From contig CAVTQZ010000001.1 in the NCBI GenBank assembly GCA_963737015.1, positions 1,240,001-1,304,000 of the forward strand: a DNA stretch of 64,000 nt, in the 5' to 3' direction. How positions within the stretch are numbered: position 1 is the first letter of the stretch; each line of letters opens with the position of its first letter. The notes beneath the pieces were generated by a model, which saw only the letters and a list, made by a program, of their open reading frames with translations, had not been told where the DNA came from and searched no databases. The DNA comes from CAVTQZ01 sp963737015 (lineage in GTDB: Bacteria > Actinomycetota > Acidimicrobiia > Acidimicrobiales > UBA8190). Shown piece after piece: positions 54,250 through 62,914 of the stretch. The position numbers were made by a program, and so were the translations under genes.

Positions 54250-54741
54250 TTGCTGACACTCGTTCTCGGCGGCGCACGCTCCGGAAAGTCGACATTCGCC
54301 GAGCACCTGGCGATGAAGATGCCGCAACCAGTGACATATGTGGCGACCATGAAGCCGGGGGACGACGAGGAGCTCGCCGAACGTGTCGCCGCACACCGGG
54401 CCCGCCGTCCCGCCGCGTGGCGAACCGTCGAGGCAGGGGACGACCTCCCCGGCGTCCTGCTCGAGCAGAGCGGTTCGGTGCTCCTCGACGCTCTCGGCGG
54501 GTGGGTCTCCGGACATTCGGAGATGAAGGTCGACGCCGAGGCACTGTGTCGCTCGCTCGCCGGGCGCGACGGGGACACGGTGGTGGTCTCGGAGGAGGTC
54601 GGCCTCGGGGTGCATCCCTCGTCCGCCGCGGGTAGGCGTTTCCGTGACACGCTCGGGGCGCTGAACCAGGCGGTGGCCGCTGTTTCGGACGAAGTCCTCC
54701 TGGTCGTCGCCGGGCGCGCCATCCGGCTCGACCCGGCGTGA
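54250..54741 (+). CDS. cobU: adenosylcobinamide kinase/guanylyltransferase (CobU)
   Basis: 163 aa, TTG start one base after cobO. P-loop VLGGARSGKSTFAEHLA, AERVAAHRARRPAAWRTVE with the His that is guanylylated in CobU, and VVSEEVGLGVHPSSAAGRRF. It phosphorylates adenosylcobinamide and transfers GMP to it. Slightly short but complete. Confidence 0.92.
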   Translation: MLTLVLGGARSGKSTFAEHLAMKMPQPVTYVATMKPGDDEELAERVAAHRARRPAAWRTVEAGDDLPGVLLEQSGSVLLDALGGWVSGHSEMKVDAEALCRSLAGRDGDTVVVSEEVGLGVHPSSAAGRRFRDTLGALNQAVAAVSDEVLLVVAGRAIRLDPA

Positions 54742-54760
54742 CCAACTGCGTTACCCGCGG

Positions 54761-55489
54761 ATGAGACGGGCCCTCGCGTTCCTCACGCCGCTCGGGAAGA
54801 GCGCCACACCCAGCGGCGGTGCCCTCATGTGGTTCCCGGTGGTCGGTGCACTGGTGGGGCTCTGCGTCGGGGGTGTCTGGTGGCTCGCTGGCCGGGCCTG
54901 GCCCGCCGTTGCGGCAGCCGCGGTGGCGGTCGCCGCCGACGCTTGCATCACGGGCTTCCTCCACCTCGACGGGCTTGCCGACAGTGCGGACGGTCTTCTG
55001 CCCCCACTCGACAGGCACAGACGCCTCGACGTGATGGCGGACCCGGCGGTCGGTGCGTTCGGCCTGGTCGTCGTGCTCGTCGTGCTGCTGATGCGATACG
55101 GCGGGTTCGCCGCGATGCGGGCCTCGCCACTGGCGATCGCGGCCCTCTGGTGCGGTTCGCGCACCGCGATGGCCGTCGTCGCGCGTGCGATGCCCTACGC
55201 GCGTCCGGGCGGGCTCGCGAGCGCGTTCATCGGTGGCGCCGACGGCGAAAACCGGCCCAGCCCCGAACGTGCAGTCGCCGCCGCTTGGGGGGTGATCCCC
55301 GCTGTGGTGCTAGCGCTCCTCGGACGTGGGTTGCACGGTCTCGCGTCCCTGGGCGGCGAGGTTCTCGGAGTGTGCGTCGTGATCGGGCTCGCCAAGCGCC
55401 GACTCGGCGGGTTCACCGGTGACGTGCTCGGGGCCGCCGGCGTCGTCGGTGAGACCCTCGGGCTTCTCGTCCTCGCGTCGAGATGGTGA
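54761..55489 (+). CDS. cobS: adenosylcobinamide-GDP ribazoletransferase (CobS)
   Basis: 242 aa, six or so membrane segments. GFLHLDGLADSADGLLP with the metal-binding Asp cluster and DRHRRLDVMADPAVGAFG are CobS signatures, with GGFTGDVLGAAGVVGE near the end. It joins the lower ligand to adenosylcobinamide-GDP at the membrane. It overlaps the next gene by seven bases. Confidence 0.92.
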   Translation: MRRALAFLTPLGKSATPSGGALMWFPVVGALVGLCVGGVWWLAGRAWPAVAAAAVAVAADACITGFLHLDGLADSADGLLPPLDRHRRLDVMADPAVGAFGLVVVLVVLLMRYGGFAAMRASPLAIAALWCGSRTAMAVVARAMPYARPGGLASAFIGGADGENRPSPERAVAAAWGVIPAVVLALLGRGLHGLASLGGEVLGVCVVIGLAKRRLGGFTGDVLGAAGVVGETLGLLVLASRW

Positions 55490-56421
55490 ACCGCGCGCTC
55501 GAAGTCGCTGCGGGCATCGCGGCCGACCGCTTGCTCGGAGAACCTCCCGCGCACCTCCATCCACTGCCGCGCTTCGGCTCGGCAATGGAGCGCCTCGAAG
55601 CCCTCCTGTACTCGGACCACCGGGTGAGCGGTGCTCTCTACTGCGCCGCAGGTACCTTGCTCGGCGCCGCCGCCGGAGCTGCGACACGGTCGACGGCGAT
55701 TGCGACCTATGTCTCCACGGGCGCCAGGTCACTTTCTTCCATTGGCCGCCGGATCGGGAATGCTCTCGAGACCGGCGACCTCGAAGAGGCGCGGGCGATG
55801 CTCCCGGCACTCGTCGGAAGAGATCCCTCTTCGCTCGACGAGAAGGAGATCGCCCGCGCCGTGGTCGAGTCGTTGGCCGAGAACACCGTCGACGCTCTCG
55901 TCGCGCCGGCCTTCTGGGCGCTCGTCGGCGGAGCGCCCGGGGCTCTCGCTTACCGTGCCGTGAACACTCTCGACGCGATGGTCGCACACCGGTCGGAGAG
56001 GTACATGCGCTTCGGATGGGCGAGCGCCCGTCTGGACGACGCGGCAGGCTGGGTGCCGGCACGGCTGACCGCGGCGCTCCTGTGCGTGCTGCGGCCCACG
56101 AGACGGCGCGAGATCATCGAAGTGGTCCGAACCCAGGCATCCGCCCATCCCTCGCCCAACGCCGGCGTCTCCGAAGGCGCGTTCGCCGCGGCCCTCGGAC
56201 TACGCCTCGGAGGTGAGAACCGCTACGGCGATCGCATCGAGCTCCGGCCAGCTCTCGGCGACGGAAGAGCCGCCGAGCCGGCCGACATCGAGCGCGCCGC
56301 TCGTCTCGCGGACGACGTAGCGGTCGCCCTGATCGCGATCCTGGGCGCGGCCGGCATGGTCGTGTCTATGCGGAACCGTTCGGCCCGCCATCCGGCACAG
56401 AAACGATCCCTTGCGCCGTGA
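55483..56421 (+). CDS. cbiB: adenosylcobinamide-phosphate synthase (CbiB/CobD)
   Basis: 312 aa, membrane protein. Motifs DRLLGEPPAHLHPLPRFG at the start, VESLAENTVDALVAPAFWAL and FRAVNTLD-type AYRAVNTLDAMVAHRSERY, and HPSPNAGVSEGAFAAALG are diagnostic. It attaches aminopropanol (or its phosphate) to cobyric acid. Coupled to cobC by GTGA. Confidence 0.92.
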   Translation: MVNRALEVAAGIAADRLLGEPPAHLHPLPRFGSAMERLEALLYSDHRVSGALYCAAGTLLGAAAGAATRSTAIATYVSTGARSLSSIGRRIGNALETGDLEEARAMLPALVGRDPSSLDEKEIARAVVESLAENTVDALVAPAFWALVGGAPGALAYRAVNTLDAMVAHRSERYMRFGWASARLDDAAGWVPARLTAALLCVLRPTRRREIIEVVRTQASAHPSPNAGVSEGAFAAALGLRLGGENRYGDRIELRPALGDGRAAEPADIERAARLADDVAVALIAILGAAGMVVSMRNRSARHPAQKRSLAP

Positions 56422-57335
56422 GAGACGAGCGGTTCACCGGCGCCATTCCGCCGCCCGGACAGCACGGAGGTGACGGTGCAGCTGTGGCAGCCGCCCTCGG
56501 CCTCGACCCCGGCAAGGTGCTCGACCTCTCGTTGTCGTTGAACCCGGTGGCACCGGACCCGATACCGGTCGTCGCCAGGCACCTTCATTCGCTCGGCCGC
56601 TACCCCGATGCCCGGGGCGCGCGGCTCGCGCTCGCCGAGCACATCGGCGTCGAGGTCGAGCGCCTGCTGCTCACGAACGGCGGATCCGAGGCGATCTCCC
56701 TCGTCGCCAAGCAGATCGGCGGACACGTCGTCGAGCCCGAGTTCTCCGCACACCCGCGAAGCGACGATTCCGACGTGCCGCTCTGGCGGTCGAACCCGCA
56801 CAACCCTTCGGGTCTGCTCGCACACCCATCGGAGCGCGCGGACGTATGGGACGAGGCGTTCTATCCACTCGCCGCCGGCCGCTGGACACGCGGCGACGAA
56901 GGAGTCGTGGTCGTGGGGTCGCTCACCAAGCTCTTCGCTTGCCCCGGGCTGCGCATCGGGTACGTCGTCGCGGATCCGGCTCTGATCGCCGATCTCAGCG
57001 GCAGGCAGCCGGAGTGGTCGGTGAACTCCCTGGCGGCCTCGGCGCTGGCGGACCTGCTGGAGCAGGCCGACCTGGCGTCGTGGGCGCGCTCGGTGAAAGA
57101 GCTCCGAAACGATTTGGTGGAATTGCTGCGCGCGCACGGCTTCGTGGCGCGGCCCTCAGATGCCAACTGGGTCCTCGTGGACGCACCGGGCTTGCGCGAA
57201 CGTCTCGCACCGCAGGGAGTAGTCGTCCGCGACTGCGCGAGCTTCGGGCTCGCGGGGGTCGTACGTATAGCGGTGCCGTCAGCAGACGGTCTCGCGCGGC
57301 TCGACGAAGCGTTGTCGGCCCTTGCGCGTATCTAG
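56418..57335 (+). CDS. cobC: threonine-phosphate decarboxylase-like PLP enzyme (CobC/CobD)
   Basis: 305 aa, GTG start overlapping cbiB. Aminotransferase class I fold: SLSLNPVAPDP, substrate motif NPHNPSGLLA (127-136), Asp145 in WDEAFYPLA, PLP lysine K171 in VGSLTKLFACPGLRIGY. In cobamide pathways it makes aminopropanol phosphate from threonine phosphate. Its last 57 bases overlap the end of the MurT-GatD gene on the other strand. The operon lacks cobT (lower-ligand activation), which must be elsewhere. Confidence 0.88.
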   Translation: MRDERFTGAIPPPGQHGGDGAAVAAALGLDPGKVLDLSLSLNPVAPDPIPVVARHLHSLGRYPDARGARLALAEHIGVEVERLLLTNGGSEAISLVAKQIGGHVVEPEFSAHPRSDDSDVPLWRSNPHNPSGLLAHPSERADVWDEAFYPLAAGRWTRGDEGVVVVGSLTKLFACPGLRIGYVVADPALIADLSGRQPEWSVNSLAASALADLLEQADLASWARSVKELRNDLVELLRAHGFVARPSDANWVLVDAPGLRERLAPQGVVVRDCASFGLAGVVRIAVPSADGLARLDEALSALARI

Positions 57336-59555
57336 GAAGGAGCCGAGGCGGCGAAACGCGCCCCCGGCACGGGATCGGTCTTGAACGGCACGGAGGCGCT
57401 CTTCGCGAAGGGCGGTTTCCTCCTCGTCTGCGAGCGGGGAAAGATCCGAGCCCGTCACCATCTGGAGGAGCATGTCTGCGAGGGCCGCGTTGCGCGCGAG
57501 CACGGGACCGTGCATGTAAGTGCCCACGACCCGGCCCGCCACAGCTCCCTCGCTCCCGTCGCCACCGCCGTTTCCGGTCCCCCGAACCACCCTCGCGAGG
57601 GGAGCCACCCCGGGACCGAGGGACGTGACCCCGGAGTGGTTCTCGAAACCGGTGAGCACCGGCAGACGACTGCCGTTTGACGACTCCTGCCCGGCGGACG
57701 TGAGCAACGGGACCGCGAGCAGCTCTCCCACCGCCCGGCGAGCAGGGCCCTTGGCGGTCGAGATGTCGAGCAGCCCCACCCCGCTTCGGGGATTCCCCTG
57801 CGCGTCGGGGAAGGAGTTTCCTACGACCTGATAACCCGCGCAGACGGCCAGCACCGCAGCACCGGCATCCAAGGCGCGCGCGAGGGCTCCGTTGGCGAGC
57901 AGCTCGGCGGAGCGCACCTGCGGGCCGTCCTCCCCGCCGCCCAGGCAGTAGATGTCCGCGGCGGCGGGAAGTGGGTCGTCGGAGAGCGCAAAACTCAGCT
58001 CCGCGTCGATGTCGCGCCAGCGTGCGCGGTTGGTGAGCACGAGCCCGTTGCCCCCGTCACCGTAGGTCCCGAGCAGGTCCGGGTGCACGACCACGACGCG
58101 CAGTGCGCTCACCCCGTCGCTCGCGCGGCGACTGGCGCCGGGAATCGAGGGCGCGCTCGTTGGAGGCACTTCCGGCCGACTCTCCCCAACAGCGCGAGGC
58201 CGACCTCCAAAAGCCGGCTCGTCGCGACCGCTCGAGTCCCCGCCGCCCGACCCGAGCGCGCGGCGGAGCTGTTGGAACGCGGTGTAGTTGCCGACGTACT
58301 CGACGTGCGCGCTGAGCGAGGCGGCACGGGTGAGCGCGGCGAGCTGGCTCGCGACGACCTCGTGGTGCACCCCGGCGTGGCGCAGGCGCACCGCCAGGTC
58401 ACAGCAACGCTCCCCCGTCGCCACGACGAAGCGCCCGGCGAGCGCCTCGAAGGGGACGTCCCAGAGCCAGGAAGGGTCATGCCCGTCGGCGATGCGCGCG
58501 TTGATGCCGATCACGACCGGACCGGCGCTCTCGCGGATGAGGCCGAGCAGCTCGGTCCAACCAGCCGGGTTCTTCGCCAGTAGCAGCCGCACGTCGGTGC
58601 CGTCGTGACGGGCGGTGGAGAAGCGTCCTTCGACCTCGCGCACCGAGCGCATTGCCTCGACCGCCTGCGATACACCGACGCCTAGGAGGGTCGAGGCGAG
58701 AGCGGCCATGGCGGCATTCGCCCGGTTGAAAGCGCCGGGGATGGCGAGATCGAGCCGCACGCGCGTCGCGTCTGCGAGCACGAGCTCGTCGTCCTCGAGC
58801 CACGCGTCGAGGCGTGGCCTCGCAAAGCCGCACGAACACTCCCAGTGCCTGCTGCGCTCATGGCCGTCCGACTCGGCGAAGACGACGCGTCCTTCGATGC
58901 AGGCCGGGCATCCCACGGCGTCCGAGTGCCAGAGCTGGCCCGCGCCGACCCAGATCACGCGATGCGCAGGGGGTGCCGGGGGCGCCGGCTGTGCCGCCCA
59001 CGCCACCAGAGGGTCGTCCGCGTTGGCGACGACCGTCAGACCTTCACGACCCCCGAGCGCGCTGCGCCAACGCGACGCCACCATGCGCACCTCGCTCACG
59101 CGGTCGAGCTGGTCGCGCGAAAGGTTGAGCAACGTGACAACCGCCGGCGCGCTCTGCTCCACGACAGCCGGCAGGTAACCCTCGTCGACCTCCATCACCG
59201 CGGTCGATCCCGGTTCCGGCGAGGCCGAGAGGGCGGCAACGAGCCCCGACGGCAGGTTCGCCCCGGCGGAAGAGGTCGCCACGGCCTTCGGGCCGCCCAT
59301 CGCTGCAGCGAGGAGCCGGGTGGTCGTGGTCTTCCCGTTCGTGCCGCTCACGAGCGCGACGGTCCTTCCACGCGAGAGGGCTGCGAGAAGATCCCGGTCC
59401 ACGATCAGCGCTACGCGGCCGCCGATCACCGATCCTCCGCCGAAGCCCAACCACTTCGAGAGGGCGCCCGTCGCGACCGCGGCTCTCGTGGCGAGACGCT
59501 CGCGCGCGCTCAGGGTCGGGGCGGGATCAGCGCGCCCGGAGCGGGCGGCGCTCAC
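57279..59555 (-). CDS. murT-gatD: MurT-GatD lipid II isoglutaminyl synthase in one reading frame
   Basis: 758 aa from the GTG at 59555 (GTGA overlap with the HAD-PlsC stop). MurT part (about 1-430): Mur ligase P-loop LVSGTNGKTTTTRLL, zinc ribbon CPAC...CSCG, and NRANAAMAALASTLLG. A Gly/Ser/Pro/Arg-rich linker (about 440-483) joins it to GatD: VVVVHPDLLGTYGDGGNG, nucleophile C572 in LAVCAGYQ, and H682 in TYMHGPVLARN. MurT and GatD amidate the D-Glu of lipid II and are normally two proteins. GatD's usual GTG start (VSALRV) is still visible at about residue 481. Fusion may be real or due to an indel in the linker. Confidence 0.85.
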   Translation of the reverse strand: MSAARSGRADPAPTLSARERLATRAAVATGALSKWLGFGGGSVIGGRVALIVDRDLLAALSRGRTVALVSGTNGKTTTTRLLAAAMGGPKAVATSSAGANLPSGLVAALSASPEPGSTAVMEVDEGYLPAVVEQSAPAVVTLLNLSRDQLDRVSEVRMVASRWRSALGGREGLTVVANADDPLVAWAAQPAPPAPPAHRVIWVGAGQLWHSDAVGCPACIEGRVVFAESDGHERSRHWECSCGFARPRLDAWLEDDELVLADATRVRLDLAIPGAFNRANAAMAALASTLLGVGVSQAVEAMRSVREVEGRFSTARHDGTDVRLLLAKNPAGWTELLGLIRESAGPVVIGINARIADGHDPSWLWDVPFEALAGRFVVATGERCCDLAVRLRHAGVHHEVVASQLAALTRAASLSAHVEYVGNYTAFQQLRRALGSGGGDSSGRDEPAFGGRPRAVGESRPEVPPTSAPSIPGASRRASDGVSALRVVVVHPDLLGTYGDGGNGLVLTNRARWRDIDAELSFALSDDPLPAAADIYCLGGGEDGPQVRSAELLANGALARALDAGAAVLAVCAGYQVVGNSFPDAQGNPRSGVGLLDISTAKGPARRAVGELLAVPLLTSAGQESSNGSRLPVLTGFENHSGVTSLGPGVAPLARVVRGTGNGGGDGSEGAVAGRVVGTYMHGPVLARNAALADMLLQMVTGSDLSPLADEEETALREERLRAVQDRSRAGGAFRRLGSFLDTRKGRQRFVEPRETVC

Positions 59556-60976
59556 TTCTGCGCGGTGCCGTTGTGGCTGCCGGGTGGAAGGGTCTTCGCG
59601 AGCTCCTCCTGCGTCGGCTCGTGCACCATGCGCGCCTCGTCGGGCAAGAGGTCCCTCACCGCCTCCATGATCGCCGCGGTGTCGGCGACCGCGTCGGTGA
59701 GGCCGAGACGGACGGGTGACCCGACCCTCACGCGTATCTTGGGCGGGGCGGCGATCGCCGTAACGTTCGGCAGGCGCGACGAGCGCGGCCACACCTTCTC
59801 GGTCCCCCACAGGCCTATCGGCACCACGGGCGCGCCCGTCATCGCCGCCAGGCGGGCTGCCCCCGTCTTGCCCTTCAGGACCGGATCGAAGAAGTCGCGT
59901 CCGCGCGGGATAGTGCCCTGCGGAAGCACGACGACGAGCTCGCCCGCCTCCAGCGCGCGCCGTGCCGCACGAAGCGGTTCGTCCGAGCCGCTGGCGCGGT
60001 CGACGCTTATCCCCCCGAGCGCCCTGGCCAACTGACCGATGACAGGCGCGTCGAACAGCTCGCGTTTTGCGAGGAACCGTGCAGGCCTTCCCAACTTGGC
60101 GACGACCATCGCCAGAGCGAGGACGTCGAAGTAACTGCGGTGGTTGGAGGCGATGATGGCAGGGCCCTTCTGCGGGACGTCCGCCAAACCGTCGATGTCG
60201 AATCTTGCGTACGGAACCAGCTGTGGACGTGCCAGATGCCGGAGCAGGTGGTAGAGCTCCATGCCCGCGAGCTTGGGCACGCCCGGCGGACGGTCCCACT
60301 CCTCGATCGGCCATCTGCGAAGGGTCGCCAACACCCGGAGACGGCGGTCGGGGTTCACAGCGTGCGGGTGCCCGACCGCGCGCAACAGTGGCGTGTCGTA
60401 GATGCTGTCGCTGTAGGCGTAGCTCTTCGACAGCGCCACCCCGCGCTTTTCGGCCCAGCGCCTTATCGCGCGCAGCTTCCCCGAGGCCCACACGAAGTCG
60501 CCGTCGATCGAGCCCGTGTAAAGCCCGTCGCGGACCTCGTAACGGGTGGCGATCACCTCGTCGAAGCCGACCATCTCCGCGAAGGCGGAGATGAGGTCGA
60601 CGGGTGTGGTCGTCGTGAGCACCAACGTGCGTCCCTCGGCGCGGTGCTCCTTGAGGACACCGGGTGCGTAGGGCTGCATGAGCCCGGCGAGCTCGGTCGC
60701 CGCGAGCTTTCCCGCCCTGCGCACGGTCTCGGCTTGCCAGCCGCGCACGAACCGCGGCGCCACGCGCACGAGCGCCATGAACGGAAGGTTCTCACCCGTC
60801 CTGTCGTAGAAGGCGTAGAACAGGGCCTCGCCGGGAAGAGATCGTCGCCCCTCGAAGAGACCTTCCGCGTGCATGGCGGCGCTCAGCACGAGGCCGCTCG
60901 CACCGCGAAGCAGCGTCCGGTCCAGGTCGACGAAGACCGCCTGTGAGCGGCGTGCGCGTTTCTTGTTGCCCGACAC
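59552..60976 (-). CDS. HAD-IB / PlsC fusion (lysophospholipid acyltransferase type)
   Basis: 474 aa. Domain 1 (about 10-235) is a HAD-IB phosphatase: VFVDLDRTLLRG with D17 and D19, TTTTPVDLI and YAYSDSIYDTPLL. Domain 2 is a PlsC acyltransferase: SNHRSYFDVLAL (H-x4-D) near residue 280 and VVVLPQGTIPRGRDF. The same order occurs in mycobacterial PlsC-type proteins. It could dephosphorylate and acylate the same glycerolipid intermediate. Coupled by GTGA to murT-gatD. The start ATG fits a short basic N-terminus. Confidence 0.9.
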   Translation of the reverse strand: MSGNKKRARRSQAVFVDLDRTLLRGASGLVLSAAMHAEGLFEGRRSLPGEALFYAFYDRTGENLPFMALVRVAPRFVRGWQAETVRRAGKLAATELAGLMQPYAPGVLKEHRAEGRTLVLTTTTPVDLISAFAEMVGFDEVIATRYEVRDGLYTGSIDGDFVWASGKLRAIRRWAEKRGVALSKSYAYSDSIYDTPLLRAVGHPHAVNPDRRLRVLATLRRWPIEEWDRPPGVPKLAGMELYHLLRHLARPQLVPYARFDIDGLADVPQKGPAIIASNHRSYFDVLALAMVVAKLGRPARFLAKRELFDAPVIGQLARALGGISVDRASGSDEPLRAARRALEAGELVVVLPQGTIPRGRDFFDPVLKGKTGAARLAAMTGAPVVPIGLWGTEKVWPRSSRLPNVTAIAAPPKIRVRVGSPVRLGLTDAVADTAAIMEAVRDLLPDEARMVHEPTQEELAKTLPPGSHNGTAQK

Positions 60977-61081
60977 TGCGCGAAGACGCTATCGCCGCGT
61001 TTCGGCGGGGCTGTCCGGGCGGCGCTGCGATGTGCGGCGGGGCTGCGATGTGCGAGGTCGCCACATGTGCCCAGACGCGAA

Positions 61082-61116
61082 CGAAGGGACCGGCGGGGGG
61101 GCGACCGGTCCCTTCG
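61082..61116. promoter_or_regulatory. strong 12-bp hairpin between divergent genes
   Basis: CGAAGGGACCGG and CCGGTCCCTTCG form a perfect 12-bp stem with an 11-base G-rich loop, in the 258-bp gap between the HAD-PlsC and LysR starts. No T tract follows, so a simple terminator is unlikely. A further CCGGTCCC half occurs near 61152. A direct repeat of GCTGCGATGTGCG lies at 61024-61054. It may be an operator or a leader structure. Confidence 0.45.
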
Positions 61117-61234
61117 CACCGACCCGACAGAAACAGGAGGGGGGGTGTCCGGTCCCTGTCGTCAGAGACATCTTGACGGATCCCCCGGCGATCAGTCAAA
61201 CAGCTATTACAGATTTGTGGTATCACTATTTCCG

Positions 61235-62206
61235 ATGGAAGTGAGGCATCTCCAGGCCCTGGTGGCGATATCGGAGCAGGGCTCGTTCTCGGCCGCCGCG
61301 GACGTCCTCGGAACGGTCCAGTCAAACGTCTCGGCCCATATCGCCCGCCTGGAGAAGGAGCTCGGGGTCCAGCTCATCGACCGTTCGGCAGGCCGGATCA
61401 CCTCCGAGGGCGAGGTGGTTCTCGGACGTGCGTACCGGGTCCTGGGCGAGATCGAGGCCCTGGAGGCCGATCTCGGAGCGCTGAAGGAGGACGTCGGGGG
61501 GACGGTGCGGGTCGGCATGATCGGGACCACGGCCCGCTGGCTCGTGCCGTTGCTCTGGGCACAGCTGGCCGACCACCACCCCCGTCTGCGCCTGGTGGTC
61601 GCCGAGGGGACCACCTCCGGGCTCGAACCCCAGCTCGTGGCGGGGAGGCTCGACCTCGCCGTCCTCACGTTCCCGGTACCGGGGCGGGACCTCACCTTCG
61701 AGCCGCTTTTCGAAGAGGAGCTCGTTCTCGTCGTCCCGGTCGACGCCGACCCACTCGACGGAGCCACTCGCATCGGTCTCGCCGAGCTCGCGCGCTTCGA
61801 CCTCCTGATGCCCGCGACGGGGACGCAGCTGCGCGCGGAGATCGACACGGCCGTGCGCGCCGCCGGCGTGAAGCTGCGGCCGCGGGCCGAGCTGGACGGC
61901 GTGCGGTTGCTCGCCTCCTTGACGTTCGAGGGTTACGGCCCCGCGATACTTCCCGCCACCGCGGTTCCCCCTCACCTCCGGCCGCGCTTTCACCTCGTGG
62001 CGGTCGACGAGCTGCGCCGCAGGCGAGTCGGCCTCGCTGTGAGGACACGGGCGATGCCGTCCGCGCCGGTCCGGATGGTTGCCGACACACTCCGGGGCGT
62101 CTTCACCACCTCTGACGAGCTGCCCGAGGGGCTTCGCTCCGTCGTTCCGCTCGCGGTGTCGCGCGCCGAGGGATCGCTCAGGACCGTCCGGATGCCGATG
62201 GGCTGA
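61235..62206 (+). CDS. LysR-family transcriptional regulator
   Basis: 323 aa from the ATG at 61235. HTH: HLQALVAISEQGSFSAAADV and VQSNVSAHIARLEKELGVQL. The effector domain begins near GTVRVGMIGTTARWLVPLLW. Divergent from the HAD-PlsC gene, which it may regulate. Its 3' end overlaps the convergent GNAT gene by 29 bases. Inducer unknown. Confidence 0.92.
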   Translation: MEVRHLQALVAISEQGSFSAAADVLGTVQSNVSAHIARLEKELGVQLIDRSAGRITSEGEVVLGRAYRVLGEIEALEADLGALKEDVGGTVRVGMIGTTARWLVPLLWAQLADHHPRLRLVVAEGTTSGLEPQLVAGRLDLAVLTFPVPGRDLTFEPLFEEELVLVVPVDADPLDGATRIGLAELARFDLLMPATGTQLRAEIDTAVRAAGVKLRPRAELDGVRLLASLTFEGYGPAILPATAVPPHLRPRFHLVAVDELRRRRVGLAVRTRAMPSAPVRMVADTLRGVFTTSDELPEGLRSVVPLAVSRAEGSLRTVRMPMG

Positions 62207-62906
62207 CCGGCGCACGCGGCTGAGCGGGCTCGCGCGGCTCGCGCCACATGAGCCAGAGCGTGGGGCCTCCACCGGGCGTATGGATCTCACCGGTCACCTC
62301 GAACCCGTGACGCGCGTAGAACGGCAGGTTCTGCTCCTTCGAGGACTCGAGATAAGCCGGAAGACCTTCCTCGTCGACGCGTCCGAGCACTTGGCGGAGA
62401 AGCGCCGAGCCCACTCCCCTGCCCTGGCGGTCGGGATCGGTCCCGATGGTCGCGAGGTACCAGTGCTGCTCGCGCGGCCTTGCGCGGTCCACCGCACCGA
62501 GCAACTGCATCGCCGGGCCGGCGTGCCGCCCGAGCCCCATGAGGTCCGCCAGCATGGGAAAAAGCCAGAACAACTCACGGAGCCCCGGCCGGGGCTTCCC
62601 CGGGGGCGCCCACAGCGCACCTCCCGCGATGTCGTCGGTGGTCCACACCTCACCGTCGCTCAGGTACATGTGTCGGAGCTGGATGCCGAAGAAGCGGCGA
62701 AGACCGCGGCGGCGCCGGCGTTCGGTCGTGAACAGGAAATTGGGCACAGGATCGTCGTCGAAAGCGCGCGCCAAGACCTCCACCATCCGGTTCACGTCCG
62801 ATCGCACCGCCCGGCGCACCTGTGGTTGCGAGCGGGGCTGCGAGCCGGGTCGGGAGACGGCGTCGGGCTGTGAAGCGGCGGAGGAGGAGCTTGATTCGTC
62901 GGACAT
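62178..62906 (-). CDS. GNAT-family N-acetyltransferase
   Basis: 242 aa from the ATG at 62906; upstream extension would cover algH antisense-free but lacks a start signal and overlaps it. A Ser/Gln-rich leader of ~30 residues precedes RRAVRSDVNRMVEVLARAF. Acetyl-CoA motif A is DPDRQGRGVGSALLRQVLG, and motif B includes SSKEQNLPFYARHGFEVTGE. Acceptor unknown. Eight bases downstream of algH. Confidence 0.87.
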   Translation of the reverse strand: MSDESSSSSAASQPDAVSRPGSQPRSQPQVRRAVRSDVNRMVEVLARAFDDDPVPNFLFTTERRRRRGLRRFFGIQLRHMYLSDGEVWTTDDIAGGALWAPPGKPRPGLRELFWLFPMLADLMGLGRHAGPAMQLLGAVDRARPREQHWYLATIGTDPDRQGRGVGSALLRQVLGRVDEEGLPAYLESSKEQNLPFYARHGFEVTGEIHTPGGGPTLWLMWREPREPAQPRAPVSPSASGRS

Positions 62907-62914
62907 GGCAGGGC

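Noticed and set aside
59556..60491. Upstream extension of the MurT-GatD frame to a 1070-residue protein
   Set aside because: The extension reads antisense-free but out of frame through the conserved HAD-PlsC gene on the same strand; the GTG at 59555 overlaps that gene's stop in the usual way.
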